The notes under the pieces were generated by a model. It was not told the origin of the DNA and did no database searches. It worked only from the letters and a program-made list of their open reading frames with translations. Shown here piece after piece: positions 1 through 7,635 of a stretch of 7,893 nt of DNA. Position 1 is the stretch's first letter. Each line of letters opens with the position of its first letter. The DNA is taken from the NCBI GenBank assembly GCA_044375275.1, contig JBILMZ010000166.1, positions 1 through 7,893 of the forward strand. Reading direction: 5' to 3'. The stretch comes from SZUA-430 sp044375275 (GTDB lineage Bacteria; Pseudomonadota; Alphaproteobacteria; Micropepsales; Micropepsaceae). Position numbers and translations under genes: made by a program.

Positions 1-81
1 GTTTGACTTCGGGTAATTGAGTCGTGGCGTCTGCATTCGTGGCACCGCCAGACCTTGTCCTGCTGAGGGGAGAAAAACGCC

Positions 82-714
82 GTGGCCAATCTGCTGACCA
101 ATCTGCGAAACACCATTATCGCGGGCTTCGTGCTTTCGCTTGTCGTGCTGTTCATATTCGTGACTGTCGGGCAGTACTCGATTTCCGCAACGCTCGGAGG
201 CCAATTGTTCTGGGCTTTCGTATTCCGCTGGCTGCACGTTCTGTCGGGCATCCTCTGGATCGGATTGCTCTACTACTTCAACTTCGTCCAGATCCCGACG
301 ATGCCGAAGATCCCGGATGACCAGAAGCCGGCGGTCTCCAAGTTCATCGCGCCGGAAGCCCTCTGGTATTTCCGTTGGGGCGCCATGGCCACGATTGCCA
401 CAGGCCTCATCCTCGCCTGGCTGAATGATTACCTGCTTGGCGCGATCACGATGGGTGCGTCCGAGAGTTTCGCGGCGCCAGCCACGACGCTCATCGGTAT
501 CGGCATGTGGCTGGGCACGATCATGTGGTTCAACGTCTGGTTCGTGATCTGGCCGAACCAGCAGAAGGCGCTCAACATCGATGGAAAGTTCCCTGACCTG
601 AGCAAGGACCAGCGCGCAGCCCATGGCCGGACGGCGATGCTGTTCTCGCGAACGAACTTCATGCTGTCGGTGCCGATGCTGTTCTGCATGGTTGGTGCGC
701 AGAACCTCGGCTAG
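82..714 (+). CDS. Short PuuD-like (urate hydroxylase membrane domain) integral membrane protein
   Basis: A 210-residue, strongly hydrophobic protein. I see about five membrane segments, near residues 12-34, 43-69, 99-119, 133-157 and 190-208. The pattern RWLHVLSGILWIG (49-61, with His52), followed by a Tyr/Phe/Asn stretch, and later MWFNVWFVIWPNQQ (148-161), resembles the Urate_ox_N membrane domain of PuuD, which in full-length proteins is joined to a C-terminal cytochrome c that oxidises urate. This protein has no CxxCH haem motif and is about half the usual length, so urate oxidation cannot be assumed. His52 could be a haem ligand, which is inference. The GTG start at 82 is chosen because AGGGGAG (66-72) lies 9 nt upstream and the first membrane segment begins soon after. 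No purine-degradation gene is visible nearby. Family resemblance is fairly sure; function is not. Confidence 0.75.
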   Translation: MANLLTNLRNTIIAGFVLSLVVLFIFVTVGQYSISATLGGQLFWAFVFRWLHVLSGILWIGLLYYFNFVQIPTMPKIPDDQKPAVSKFIAPEALWYFRWGAMATIATGLILAWLNDYLLGAITMGASESFAAPATTLIGIGMWLGTIMWFNVWFVIWPNQQKALNIDGKFPDLSKDQRAAHGRTAMLFSRTNFMLSVPMLFCMVGAQNLG

Positions 715-736
715 CCGGTTGGCAGTTCAAAGACCC

Positions 737-770
737 AGGGGTTGTGCCTGACCGGCGCGGCCCCTTTTTT
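737..770 (+). terminator. Probable intrinsic terminator after the PuuD-like gene
   Basis: AGGGG (737-741) can pair with CCCCT (761-765), with an inner GCC/GGC pairing (746-748 with 754-756), and a run of six T follows at 765-770. A competing fold pairs GCCGGT (714-719, starting in the stop codon) with ACCGGC (751-756), helped by GGCA/TGCC (721-724 with 745-748). GGCCCCTTTTT occurs twice (759-769 and 773-783), giving a second T run just before the next gene's ribosome binding site. Termination is inferred from shape only. Confidence 0.5.
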
Positions 771-794
771 GTGGCCCCTTTTTCTGGAGCAGGA

Positions 795-1610
795 ATGTCC
801 GACGACGTGCAGCCTTCCTCGCTGGAACTGCTTGAGCCGGATTTCCACGTGGCGTCCTTCTTCGTGCCGTCGTCGCGAAGACCGGCCGTCCTTGCGCTCA
901 TGGTGTTCGAAGTCGAGCTTGCGCGGATCGCGACCCAGGTCAGCGAGCCGATGGTTGCCCAGATCCGATACGCCTGGTGGCGCGAACAGGTTGATGCCGT
1001 CTTTGCCGGACGACAGGTGTTTGCGCCTGCCGTCCTTGGTTTGCGGGATGCCGTCGGCGCCCATTCATTGCCGCGTGAGCCACTGGATGAAATGATCGAT
1101 GCGCATGCGCGCGACTGTGATGCCGTGCCCTTTGCAGACGGGCGCCAGTTCCACGCGCATGGAGAAGCCACGATCGGCAATCTCCTGAAGCTCATGTGCC
1201 GCGTGCTGGGCACCGGCAGCCTTGCCGATCCCGCCTGTGTGGCTGCAGGGCGGGCTTATGGTGGCGCGCGTCAGTTGGCCGGGTTCGCGCACTGGTGTCA
1301 CCACCGACGGCTGCGTTTGCCTCTTGATGCCGTCCTCGCACAGGGCCTGTCGGAGGCGGATGTGTTTGCGGATGTGATTGTCCGGGAGAAGCTTCGTCCC
1401 GTATTCACGCGGGTAAAGGCTGATGTGCGAGATGCCCTGGATGGGTTGAACCGCTTGCGCGTTCCGCGTGCCGCTGCACCTGCATTTGCACTGGCGGCGC
1501 TTGCGCGTCCCGCTCTTGCAGCTTCGTATGATCCCCTGAAGCCGGTTACGATCAGTCCGGCGCAGCGCACGCTTCGCCTTGTGGGTGCGAACCTGCTCTG
1601 GCGTTTCTGA
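795..1610 (+). CDS. Squalene/phytoene synthase-fold protein, NDUFAF6-like, probably non-catalytic
   Basis: A 271-residue soluble protein of the squalene/phytoene synthase fold. Supporting stretches are VFEVELARI (37-45), VSEPMVAQIRYAWWREQVD (49-67), a central helix around ATIGNLLKLMCRVLG and the RLRLPLDAV segment, which matches the 'LPLD' region of the family. The two aspartate-rich motifs that bind Mg-diphosphate in true synthases are missing: the first is replaced by FEVELARI and the second by AGFAHWCHHRR. This is the pattern of NDUFAF6-type proteins, which assist complex I assembly in mitochondria and are common in Alphaproteobacteria. The job in bacteria is inferred. The reading frame is open back to a GTG at 744, but ATG 795 is preferred: GGAGCAGGA lies directly upstream, the family's conserved part starts soon after, and the GTG falls inside the terminator. 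No carotenoid or hopanoid gene is adjacent. Confidence 0.8.
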   Translation: MSDDVQPSSLELLEPDFHVASFFVPSSRRPAVLALMVFEVELARIATQVSEPMVAQIRYAWWREQVDAVFAGRQVFAPAVLGLRDAVGAHSLPREPLDEMIDAHARDCDAVPFADGRQFHAHGEATIGNLLKLMCRVLGTGSLADPACVAAGRAYGGARQLAGFAHWCHHRRLRLPLDAVLAQGLSEADVFADVIVREKLRPVFTRVKADVRDALDGLNRLRVPRAAAPAFALAALARPALAASYDPLKPVTISPAQRTLRLVGANLLWRF

Positions 1611-1611
1611 C

Positions 1612-1629
1612 GCCCGCCCGCCCGCCCGC
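1612..1629. repeat. GCCC tetranucleotide microsatellite (4.5 copies)
   Basis: Four perfect GCCC units plus GC follow the stop codon at 1608-1610 directly. Nearby, ATCGCCGG occurs twice (1634-1641 and 1648-1655), and GCTGG/CCAGC (1641-1645 with 1665-1669) could form a weak hairpin without a T run. The tract could vary in length by slippage, but it lies outside coding sequence, so no phase-variable product is implied. Confidence 0.7.
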
Positions 1630-1753
1630 ATGCATCGCCGGCTGGTTATCGCCGGGTAAACGGGCCAGCTGAAACTGCAGAACCTCGTCAGAGCGTTGGA
1701 GCGTAAACCCTTTGCTAACCCTGCGCGCTAACGTCAATTTCGGCAGTGTTGCG

Positions 1754-1759
1754 TATGAT
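1754..1759 (+). promoter_or_regulatory. Possible -10 element for the histidine kinase gene
   Basis: TATGAT matches five of six positions of the sigma-70 -10 consensus and lies 30 bp before the chosen GTG start. No convincing -35 hexamer sits 16-18 bp upstream. If it is used, transcription starts near 1766, which would exclude the TTG codon at 1712 as the gene start. Confidence 0.3.
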
Positions 1760-1789
1760 TGCCCTTCGCCTCCAGTTCCGGGAACTCCC

Positions 1790-3499
1790 GTGTCGATCGA
1801 AAGCCGTGACATCAATGCGATGGAAGACGCTCAGCTGACGTCCGGCTTGGGGCGATGGGGCTGGTTGTTGCTTCTCGGTGCGTCCATTGCGGCGGCTGAC
1901 GTCAGCGCAGCGCTTCTGGCCGAGCAACTGAACCACATCGCCGCGATCTGGCTTGCGAATGCCATTGTGGTCGTCGTGCTGTTGCGTTCTCCCACGCGTG
2001 ACTGGTCCCGGATTCTGCCCGTTGCCGCGGCCGGGCTGATTGCAGGGGAGATGTGGCTCGGGAATCCGATCGCGGACGCGCTCGTCTTTTCGTCGTGCAA
2101 TGTTCTTGAGATCCTGATCGTCTGCCTGCCGTTCCGGCATTTTGGCTGGGACAGGGAGTTCACGGCCCCGAGGAACCTGCTGTCCTTTTACCTGATCGCC
2201 ATTGCTCCCGCGACGCTTTCGTCTTCATTGCTGGCGACAACCTATCTCAGCCTTACTGCAGGAGCGGCGTTCTGGTCGACCTTTGCCATCTGGTACGCCA
2301 GTGCTGCGATGGGGCTTGCAGCGATCGTGCCCATTGGCATGGCGCTGAAGCTTCAGGACCTGGTCGATGTCTGCGGACCGCGGCGCCTGCCTGGAACACT
2401 CGTGCTCTGTGCCCTGATGATTGCAGCACTGCTGCTGATGCGTGAGTTCCGATCGCTGCCACTGGGTTTTCTGCTGTTTCCGGTCTTCCTGCTTTTCACC
2501 CTTGTGCGGGGTTATGCGGGAGTTGCGATCGCCGTCTGCATCGCTTCGGCCGCGACCATGGGCAACCTCGCAAGCAGTAGCGGATATCTTTCGGTCGCCG
2601 ACATGCAGATCCAGGACAAGCTGATTGTGCTGCAGGTCTTTGTCGCTGTTCTCAGCGCCACATCTGTTTTCTTTGCGTCGGTCCTTGCCGAGCGCAGGAA
2701 CCTGATCCTGCAGCTCAAGCAGGCTGGCGAAGCCGCGGTTGCTGCCAAGGAGGCTGCGGAGTACGCCAACAAGACAAAATCCGATTTCCTCGCCAACATG
2801 AGCCATGAACTCCGGACACCCCTGAATGCGATCCTGGGTTATTCCGAAATCATGCGTGACGGACTCCTCAAGGCGCGCTGCGAAGGCGAATGCCGCGAGC
2901 ACTCGCGCATCATTCACGGTGCCGGTTCGCATCTGCTCAGCCTCATCAATGACGTGCTGGACATGTCAAAGATCGAGGCCGGCAAGTTTGACCTTCACCT
3001 TGAACGGATCGAGCCTTCGGCAGCGCTGCAGGATTGCGTGAACCTGATGGGGGTTCGGGCGGAGCAGGCTGGGGTGCGGCTCGATCTGTCGCTTCCCGGA
3101 CATCCGGTGGAGATCATGGCCGATGGACGGGCCTTGCGCCAGATCGTGCTCAACATCCTCTCCAACGCAATCAGGTTCACGCCGCACGGCGGATCCGTAA
3201 GCGTGGCACTCAGGGATGGGGCAGGGGGTGTTCAGATATGTGTCCGGGACACAGGCATCGGCATTCCGGCCCGGGACCTGCCGCGATTGGGCATTCCCTT
3301 CGAGCAGGTGCGCCGCAGTCCTGACGTGGCTCATTCGGGGACGGGTCTGGGTCTTGCGCTTGTCAGTGCGCTTGCACAAAAGCACGGCGGGACCATGCAG
3401 ATCGAGAGCGAGGAGGGTGTCGGGACAGCTGTCACCATCACCCTTCCTGCGCTGGCGCAGCCATTGCCGGTCCGCGTCGGCACGGCTGCAGCCGAGTAG
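1790..3499 (+). CDS. MASE1-type membrane sensor histidine kinase with DivJ/PleC-like kinase core
   Basis: A 569-residue sensor kinase. Residues about 20-295 form a multi-pass membrane sensor with MASE1 character (for example ADVSAALLAEQLNHIAAIWL and CNVLEILIVCLPFRHFG). A charged, probably coiled-coil linker (about 300-335) leads to the HisKA domain, where SHELRTPLNAILGYSE carries the phospho-acceptor His339. The ATPase domain has an N box (Asn459 in NILSNAIRFTP), a G1 box (D487TGIGIP) and a G2 box (G517TGLGL). LLSLINDVLDMSKIEAGKF and the PFEQV ... GTGLGLALV arrangement recall the DivJ/PleC/PdhS kinases of Alphaproteobacteria, whose partners are DivK/PleD-type receivers; that partner is inference. 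There is no receiver domain, no PAS domain and no adjacent response regulator. The start is uncertain: GTG 1790 has GGGAA 5 nt upstream, ATG 1820 is in frame but has a poor ribosome site, and TTG 1712 adds an unlikely non-membrane tail. The signal sensed is unknown. Confidence 0.88.
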   Translation: MSIESRDINAMEDAQLTSGLGRWGWLLLLGASIAAADVSAALLAEQLNHIAAIWLANAIVVVVLLRSPTRDWSRILPVAAAGLIAGEMWLGNPIADALVFSSCNVLEILIVCLPFRHFGWDREFTAPRNLLSFYLIAIAPATLSSSLLATTYLSLTAGAAFWSTFAIWYASAAMGLAAIVPIGMALKLQDLVDVCGPRRLPGTLVLCALMIAALLLMREFRSLPLGFLLFPVFLLFTLVRGYAGVAIAVCIASAATMGNLASSSGYLSVADMQIQDKLIVLQVFVAVLSATSVFFASVLAERRNLILQLKQAGEAAVAAKEAAEYANKTKSDFLANMSHELRTPLNAILGYSEIMRDGLLKARCEGECREHSRIIHGAGSHLLSLINDVLDMSKIEAGKFDLHLERIEPSAALQDCVNLMGVRAEQAGVRLDLSLPGHPVEIMADGRALRQIVLNILSNAIRFTPHGGSVSVALRDGAGGVQICVRDTGIGIPARDLPRLGIPFEQVRRSPDVAHSGTGLGLALVSALAQKHGGTMQIESEEGVGTAVTITLPALAQPLPVRVGTAAAE

Positions 3500-3502
3500 G
3501 TT

Positions 3503-3769
3503 TCAGTTGGGCCTGTAGGACACGGCCAGGGCCTGAAGCGCCGCTACTTCATTGCGGAACGTGCGATCAAGCTTGATGAGTTGTCCCTCAGCTGCCGGGC
3601 TGAGGACGGCGACTTCAATTCCATGGCCTGCGCGGGTGATGATCCCGGCCGCACTCCACTCGTCGCGATTGGCGAGATGGGTCTTGACGTGAACTTCAGC
3701 GCCTTCGTCCTGTTCGATCAGGAACTCGCGGGTAGTGCCGTTCTCTTCCTGCCTGGAGCAGATGATCAT
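3503..3769 (-). CDS. Small hypothetical protein downstream of nrdJ
   Basis: An 88-residue protein that I do not recognise. It is mixed charged and hydrophobic, without membrane segments or a signal peptide, and has one cysteine (Cys4). Short strand-like stretches (AEVHVKTHL, AGIITRAGHGIEVAVL) are followed by a likely C-terminal helix (DRTFRNEVAALQALAV), suggesting a small alpha/beta fold. The ATG has GGGA about 8 nt upstream. It lies 96 bp after the nrdJ stop on the same strand, with a strong hairpin between, so it may be a second cistron reached by read-through or have its own promoter; none is clear. Its stop is 3 bp from the convergent kinase stop. The last residues LAVSY are encoded by 15 bases identical to a stretch of nrdJ. 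It is longer than expected for a chance frame, but opposite-strand frames also exist here, so reality is likely rather than certain. Confidence 0.6.
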   Translation of the reverse strand: MIICSRQEENGTTREFLIEQDEGAEVHVKTHLANRDEWSAAGIITRAGHGIEVAVLSPAAEGQLIKLDRTFRNEVAALQALAVSYRPN

Positions 3770-3804
3770 TTCCGTAATCCCATGAATGTGTGTTTTCCCA
3801 CTCT

Positions 3805-3838
3805 CGCAGGAGCCCGGTTTTTGTTTTGGGCTCCTGCG
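3805..3838 (-). terminator. Strong hairpin after nrdJ, candidate 3' end
   Basis: Perfect 11-bp inverted repeat, CGCAGGAGCCC (3805-3815) and GGGCTCCTGCG (3828-3838), with a 12-nt loop that is A-rich in the nrdJ transcript (T-rich on the plus strand). It begins 27 nt beyond the nrdJ stop. No T run follows the stem on the minus strand, so it is not a textbook intrinsic terminator. It could instead stop 3' exonucleases or mark a processing site. Confidence 0.5.
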
Positions 3839-3865
3839 TGCGTCTTGCCTGTCAGGGCATTGGCG

Positions 3866-6800
3866 TCAGCTGCAGCCGGTCGTGGTTCCGCAGCTGTCGC
3901 ACTTGAGGCACGTTCCGTTTCTCACCAGCGTGAAGTTTCCGCAGTTTCCGCAGGCGTCACCCTCGTAGCCCTTGATGCGGGCCTCCTGGATCTTGCGAAC
4001 GCGTGTGCTTGTCGCGGTAATCTGAACTTCACGCTCCACCACCTCGATCGCCTGGGCGACCGGGTTCTTGCGATTTGCCTCGAGTGCAATCTCGCTGGTG
4101 GCGTTCATGAGCATCGTTTCGACGCGCAGGGCCTGGCCACCGTCGAGGACGACCAGCTGCTGCGGGATCTGGCCGCGAACAAGGCCGGCCGAGACGATCT
4201 TCGAGGCGCTGGGAGTCGACGTGGCCGGACGGCGGCCTTCGCCGTCACCGCCGCCGATCTCAGAGCTGTCGCCTCCCGGCACGACGTGCGCCAGGTCGTG
4301 ACGGCTGAGGTAGGACACGGCCAGTTCGCGGAAGATGTAGTCGAGCACCGACGTTGCGTTCTTGATCGAGTCGTTGCCGGTGACGATGCCGGCGGGCTCG
4401 AAACGCGTGAAGGTGAAGGCTTCCACGAACTCATCGAGCGGCACGCCGTACTGGAGGCCGATCGAGATGGCGATGGCGAAATTGTTCATCAGGCTGCGGA
4501 AGGCGGCGCCTTCCTTGTGCATGTCGATGAAGATCTCGCCGAGGCGACCGTCGTCGTATTCACCTGTGCGCAGGTACACCTTGTGGCCGCCAACGGTGGC
4601 CTTCTGGGTGTAACCCTTGCGGCGATGCGGCAGCTTTTCGCGGTCATGCTTGGCGATTTCGATCACGCGTTCGACGATACGCTCGGCAACAGCAGCCGTC
4701 TTGGCCGACTGTGACATCTCGGGGAGCTGGTCGAGGAGGTCATCCTCGTCTTCCTCTCCGGACAGGATGCTGGACGTCAGCGGCTGCGAGAGCTTCGAGC
4801 CGTCGCGGTAGAGCGCGTTTGCCTTCAGGGCCAGCTTCCAGGACTTCATGTATGCGTCGGCGCAATCCTTGACGGTCGCGTTGTTCGGCATGTTGATCGT
4901 CTTGGAGATCGCGCCCGAGATGAAGGGCTGGGCTGCTGCCAGCATCAGGATGTGGCTGTCGACGGAAAGCGCACGCTTGCCGGTCTTGCCGCACGGGTTG
5001 GCGCAGTCGAACACCGGGAGGTGCTCGGCCTTCAGGTGCGGTGCCCCTTCAAGGGTCATGGCGCCACAGCAGTAGACGTTGGCGGACTCGATTTCCGTGC
5101 GTGTGAAGCCCAGTTCAGCCAGGAGATCGAAGTCCGGGTTGTTCAGCTTTTCAGCCGAAATGCCCAGCTTCACCGTGCAGAACTCATCACCCAGGGTCCA
5201 GCGGTTGAACACGAAGCGGATGTCGAAGGCGGTTGCCAGGGCGGCTTCGACCGAGGCCAGTTCCTTGTCGGAGAAGCCCTTGAGCTTCAGCCACTCGTGG
5301 TTGACGCCTGGCGAGCCCTTCAGCGTGCCGTGACCGACCGCATAGTTGATCATCGACTCGATCTGCTCCGGGCGGTAGCCGAGAATGCGCAGGGCTTCCG
5401 GAACCGACTGGTTGATGATCTTGAAGTAGCCGCCGCCAGCAAGCTTCTTGAACTTCACGAGTGCGAAGTCGGGTTCGATGCCGGTCGTGTCGCAGTCCAT
5501 GACGAGGCCGATCGTTCCCGTCGGGGCGATCACTGTCGTCTGGGCGTTGCGGTAGCCGTAAAGGACACCCTGCTGCAGGGCTTCGTCCCATGAGCTGCGG
5601 GCGCGGTCGACAAGGCCTTCAAAGCACTGGGCCGGCATTTCGATCGCATTCAGAGCGACGGGCTTGATGGCCAGCTTCTCGTAGCCATCGACGGCGCCGT
5701 GTGCGGCGCGACGGTGGTTGCGGATGACGCGGAGCATGTGCTCGGCGTTCTTCTCGTAGCCCTTGAAGGCGCCGAGTTCGCGGGCCATCGCGGCCGACGT
5801 TGCGTAGGACGCGCCGGTCATCAGCGCGGCGAGGGCACCTGCAACGGCGCGGCCTTCCTTGCTGTCATAGCCGATACCTGACGACATCAGCAGGCCGCCA
5901 ATGTTGGCGTAGCCGAGGCCCAGGGTGCGGTACTCGTAGGACAGCTGGGCAATTTCCTTTGACGGGAACTGCGCCATCATCACCGAGATTTCGAGCGTGA
6001 TGGTCCACAGGCGAACCGCGTGCTCGTAGGCGACGACATCAAACATCTTGCTGCCGTCCTGCATTTCCTTGCGGAAGGCGAGGAGGTTCAGCGACGCGAG
6101 ATTACACGCCGTATCGTCGAGGAACATGTATTCCGAGCACGGGTTCGATGCGCGGATCGGACCGGATTCCGGGCAGGTGTGCCAGTCATTGATGGTCGTG
6201 TGGTACTGCAGGCCCGGGTCGGCGCACTGCCAGGCAGCTTCCGAGATCTTTTCCCAGAGAGCACGCGCCTTCACGGTCTTGTGCTGCTTCTTGTCGATGC
6301 GGCGCGTCAGGTTCCAGTCGCCATCGGATTCGACGGCGCGCAGGAAGTCATCCGTCACGCGAACAGAGTTGTTCGAGTTCTGGCCGGACACCGTGTAGTA
6401 GGCTTCGCCGTCCCAGTCCGTGTCGAGGACAGGGATGTGCATCGACGTGTAGCCCTGGCGTGCGAACTGGATCGCGCGCTGGATGGCGTTGTCGGGAATG
6501 TTGGCCTTGCGGGCCGCCTTGATGTCGCGCTTCAGGGCCGGGTTCTGGGCCGGGTCGAAGCAGGCGTCACCATCGGCGCTGCAGTTCACGCAAGCCTTGA
6601 TCACGGCGTTCAGGTGCTTGTTCAGCAGCTTCGTGCCGGTCACGAGAGCGGCGACCTTGTGTTCTTCCATGACCTTCCAGTCGATGAAAGCCTCGATATC
6701 CGGATGGTCGACGTCGACGATGACCATCTTCGCCGCGCGACGCGTGGTGCCGCCCGACTTGATGGCGCCGGCAGCGCGGTCACCGATCTTGAGGAAGCTC

Positions 6801-7564
6801 ATCAGGCCCGACGACTTGCCGCCGCCAGAGAGCTTTTCGTTGGAGCCGCGCAGGCCCGAGAAATTCGAACCCGTGCCCGAGCCGTACTTGAAGAGGCGGG
6901 CTTCGCGGACCCACAGGTCCATGATGCCACCTTCATTGACGAGGTCGTCCTTGACGCCCTGGATGAAGCAGGCGTGGGGCTGCGGGTGCTCGTAGGCGCT
7001 CTGCGACTCAGTCAGCTTGCCGGTCCAGTGGTCGACATAGTGGTGGCCCTGGGCGGGACCATCGATGCCATAGGCCCAGTGCAGGCCGGTGTTGAACCAC
7101 TGCGGGCTGTTGGGGGCCGCCATCTGGTCGGCCAGCATGTAGCGCATCTCGTCGAAGAACGCGCGGGCATCACGTTCCGAGTCGAAGTAGCCACCCTTCC
7201 AACCCCAATAGGTCCACGTTCCAGCGAGACGGTCAAAGACCTGGCGTGCGCTGGTTTCGCCAACCTTGCGGGCTTCCGGTTCGAGCGTCGCGAGAGCTTC
7301 CTCGTCGGGTGCCTTGCGCCAGAGCCACTCCGGCACCTTGTCTTCACGGACGGGCTTGAGGCGTGCGGCGAGGCCAGCCTTGCGGAAGTACTTCTGGGCA
7401 AGGACGTCAGACGCGACCTGCGACCAGCGTTCCGGCACTTCGATATTGTCCTGCTTGAACACAACCGACCCATCCGGATTACGGATTTCGCTCGTGATCG
7501 TGCGGAAAGAAATTCCTTCGTATGCTGATTTGCCTTCAACGGTGAAGCAGCGGTCGATACGCAT
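3866..7564 (-). CDS. nrdJ: Adenosylcobalamin-dependent (class II) ribonucleotide reductase
   Basis: A 1232-residue cytosolic enzyme that reduces ribonucleotides to deoxyribonucleotides using adenosylcobalamin as radical source, so it needs no oxygen. The catalytic set is complete. Cys199 (PHACFIQ) and Cys487 (DDTACNLASLNL) are the redox pair. Cys476 in NPCSE is the thiyl-radical residue, with Asn474 and Glu478 beside it; its 11-residue distance to Cys487 is as expected. PTGT (681-684) is the phosphate-binding loop. A TSCPD-like region (about 1005-1060, GEIFIDMHKEGA) and a low-complexity linker (about 1095-1125) precede a cysteine-rich tail (Cys1205, 1208, 1219, 1222, 1225, 1231) that probably forms a zinc ribbon and passes electrons from thioredoxin-type donors to the active site. 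The length fits the large alphaproteobacterial form. ATG 7564 has AAGGGG (7573-7578) 8 nt upstream. Expression is probably controlled by NrdR through boxes at 7722-7769. No frameshift or truncation is seen. Confidence 0.97.
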   Translation of the reverse strand: MRIDRCFTVEGKSAYEGISFRTITSEIRNPDGSVVFKQDNIEVPERWSQVASDVLAQKYFRKAGLAARLKPVREDKVPEWLWRKAPDEEALATLEPEARKVGETSARQVFDRLAGTWTYWGWKGGYFDSERDARAFFDEMRYMLADQMAAPNSPQWFNTGLHWAYGIDGPAQGHHYVDHWTGKLTESQSAYEHPQPHACFIQGVKDDLVNEGGIMDLWVREARLFKYGSGTGSNFSGLRGSNEKLSGGGKSSGLMSFLKIGDRAAGAIKSGGTTRRAAKMVIVDVDHPDIEAFIDWKVMEEHKVAALVTGTKLLNKHLNAVIKACVNCSADGDACFDPAQNPALKRDIKAARKANIPDNAIQRAIQFARQGYTSMHIPVLDTDWDGEAYYTVSGQNSNNSVRVTDDFLRAVESDGDWNLTRRIDKKQHKTVKARALWEKISEAAWQCADPGLQYHTTINDWHTCPESGPIRASNPCSEYMFLDDTACNLASLNLLAFRKEMQDGSKMFDVVAYEHAVRLWTITLEISVMMAQFPSKEIAQLSYEYRTLGLGYANIGGLLMSSGIGYDSKEGRAVAGALAALMTGASYATSAAMARELGAFKGYEKNAEHMLRVIRNHRRAAHGAVDGYEKLAIKPVALNAIEMPAQCFEGLVDRARSSWDEALQQGVLYGYRNAQTTVIAPTGTIGLVMDCDTTGIEPDFALVKFKKLAGGGYFKIINQSVPEALRILGYRPEQIESMINYAVGHGTLKGSPGVNHEWLKLKGFSDKELASVEAALATAFDIRFVFNRWTLGDEFCTVKLGISAEKLNNPDFDLLAELGFTRTEIESANVYCCGAMTLEGAPHLKAEHLPVFDCANPCGKTGKRALSVDSHILMLAAAQPFISGAISKTINMPNNATVKDCADAYMKSWKLALKANALYRDGSKLSQPLTSSILSGEEDEDDLLDQLPEMSQSAKTAAVAERIVERVIEIAKHDREKLPHRRKGYTQKATVGGHKVYLRTGEYDDGRLGEIFIDMHKEGAAFRSLMNNFAIAISIGLQYGVPLDEFVEAFTFTRFEPAGIVTGNDSIKNATSVLDYIFRELAVSYLSRHDLAHVVPGGDSSEIGGGDGEGRRPATSTPSASKIVSAGLVRGQIPQQLVVLDGGQALRVETMLMNATSEIALEANRKNPVAQAIEVVEREVQITATSTRVRKIQEARIKGYEGDACGNCGNFTLVRNGTCLKCDSCGTTTGCS

Positions 7565-7635
7565 GGCTAACGCCCCTTAAATGGTTGCCCTCGTGCCCAA
7601 CAATTTCCCTGCTGGCGGCGCCTGCCTTTGGCTGT

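Noticed and set aside
1..40. TTGACT (3-8) as a -35 element for the first gene
   Set aside because: No -10 hexamer occurs at 16-18 bp downstream.
24..320. Plus-strand 98-codon frame overlapping the PuuD-like gene
   Set aside because: Out of frame with the recognisable membrane protein, Arg-rich and without any domain: a shadow.
744..794. GTG at 744 as the start of the synthase-fold gene
   Set aside because: The 17 extra codons lie in terminator-like sequence and lack a ribosome site; ATG 795 has one.
1712..1789. TTG at 1712 as the start of the histidine kinase
   Set aside because: The extension is not like a MASE1 N-terminus and a possible -10 element lies inside it.
3581..4714. Long plus-strand open frame (377 codons) opposite the nrdJ 3' end
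   Set aside because: It lies antisense to the well-supported nrdJ and the small gene, has no family resemblance or ribosome site I can support, and is explained by G/C bias at third positions.
4952..5593. Plus-strand open frame (213 codons) within nrdJ
   Set aside because: Another antisense shadow; no domain and overlap with conserved NrdJ sequence.
6020..7528. Long plus-strand open frame (502 codons) opposite the nrdJ 5' half
   Set aside because: Its composition (Val/Leu/Ala/Asp/Arg/Glu-rich, no domain) is that of a mirror of nrdJ codons. nrdJ motifs in the same bases are unmistakable.
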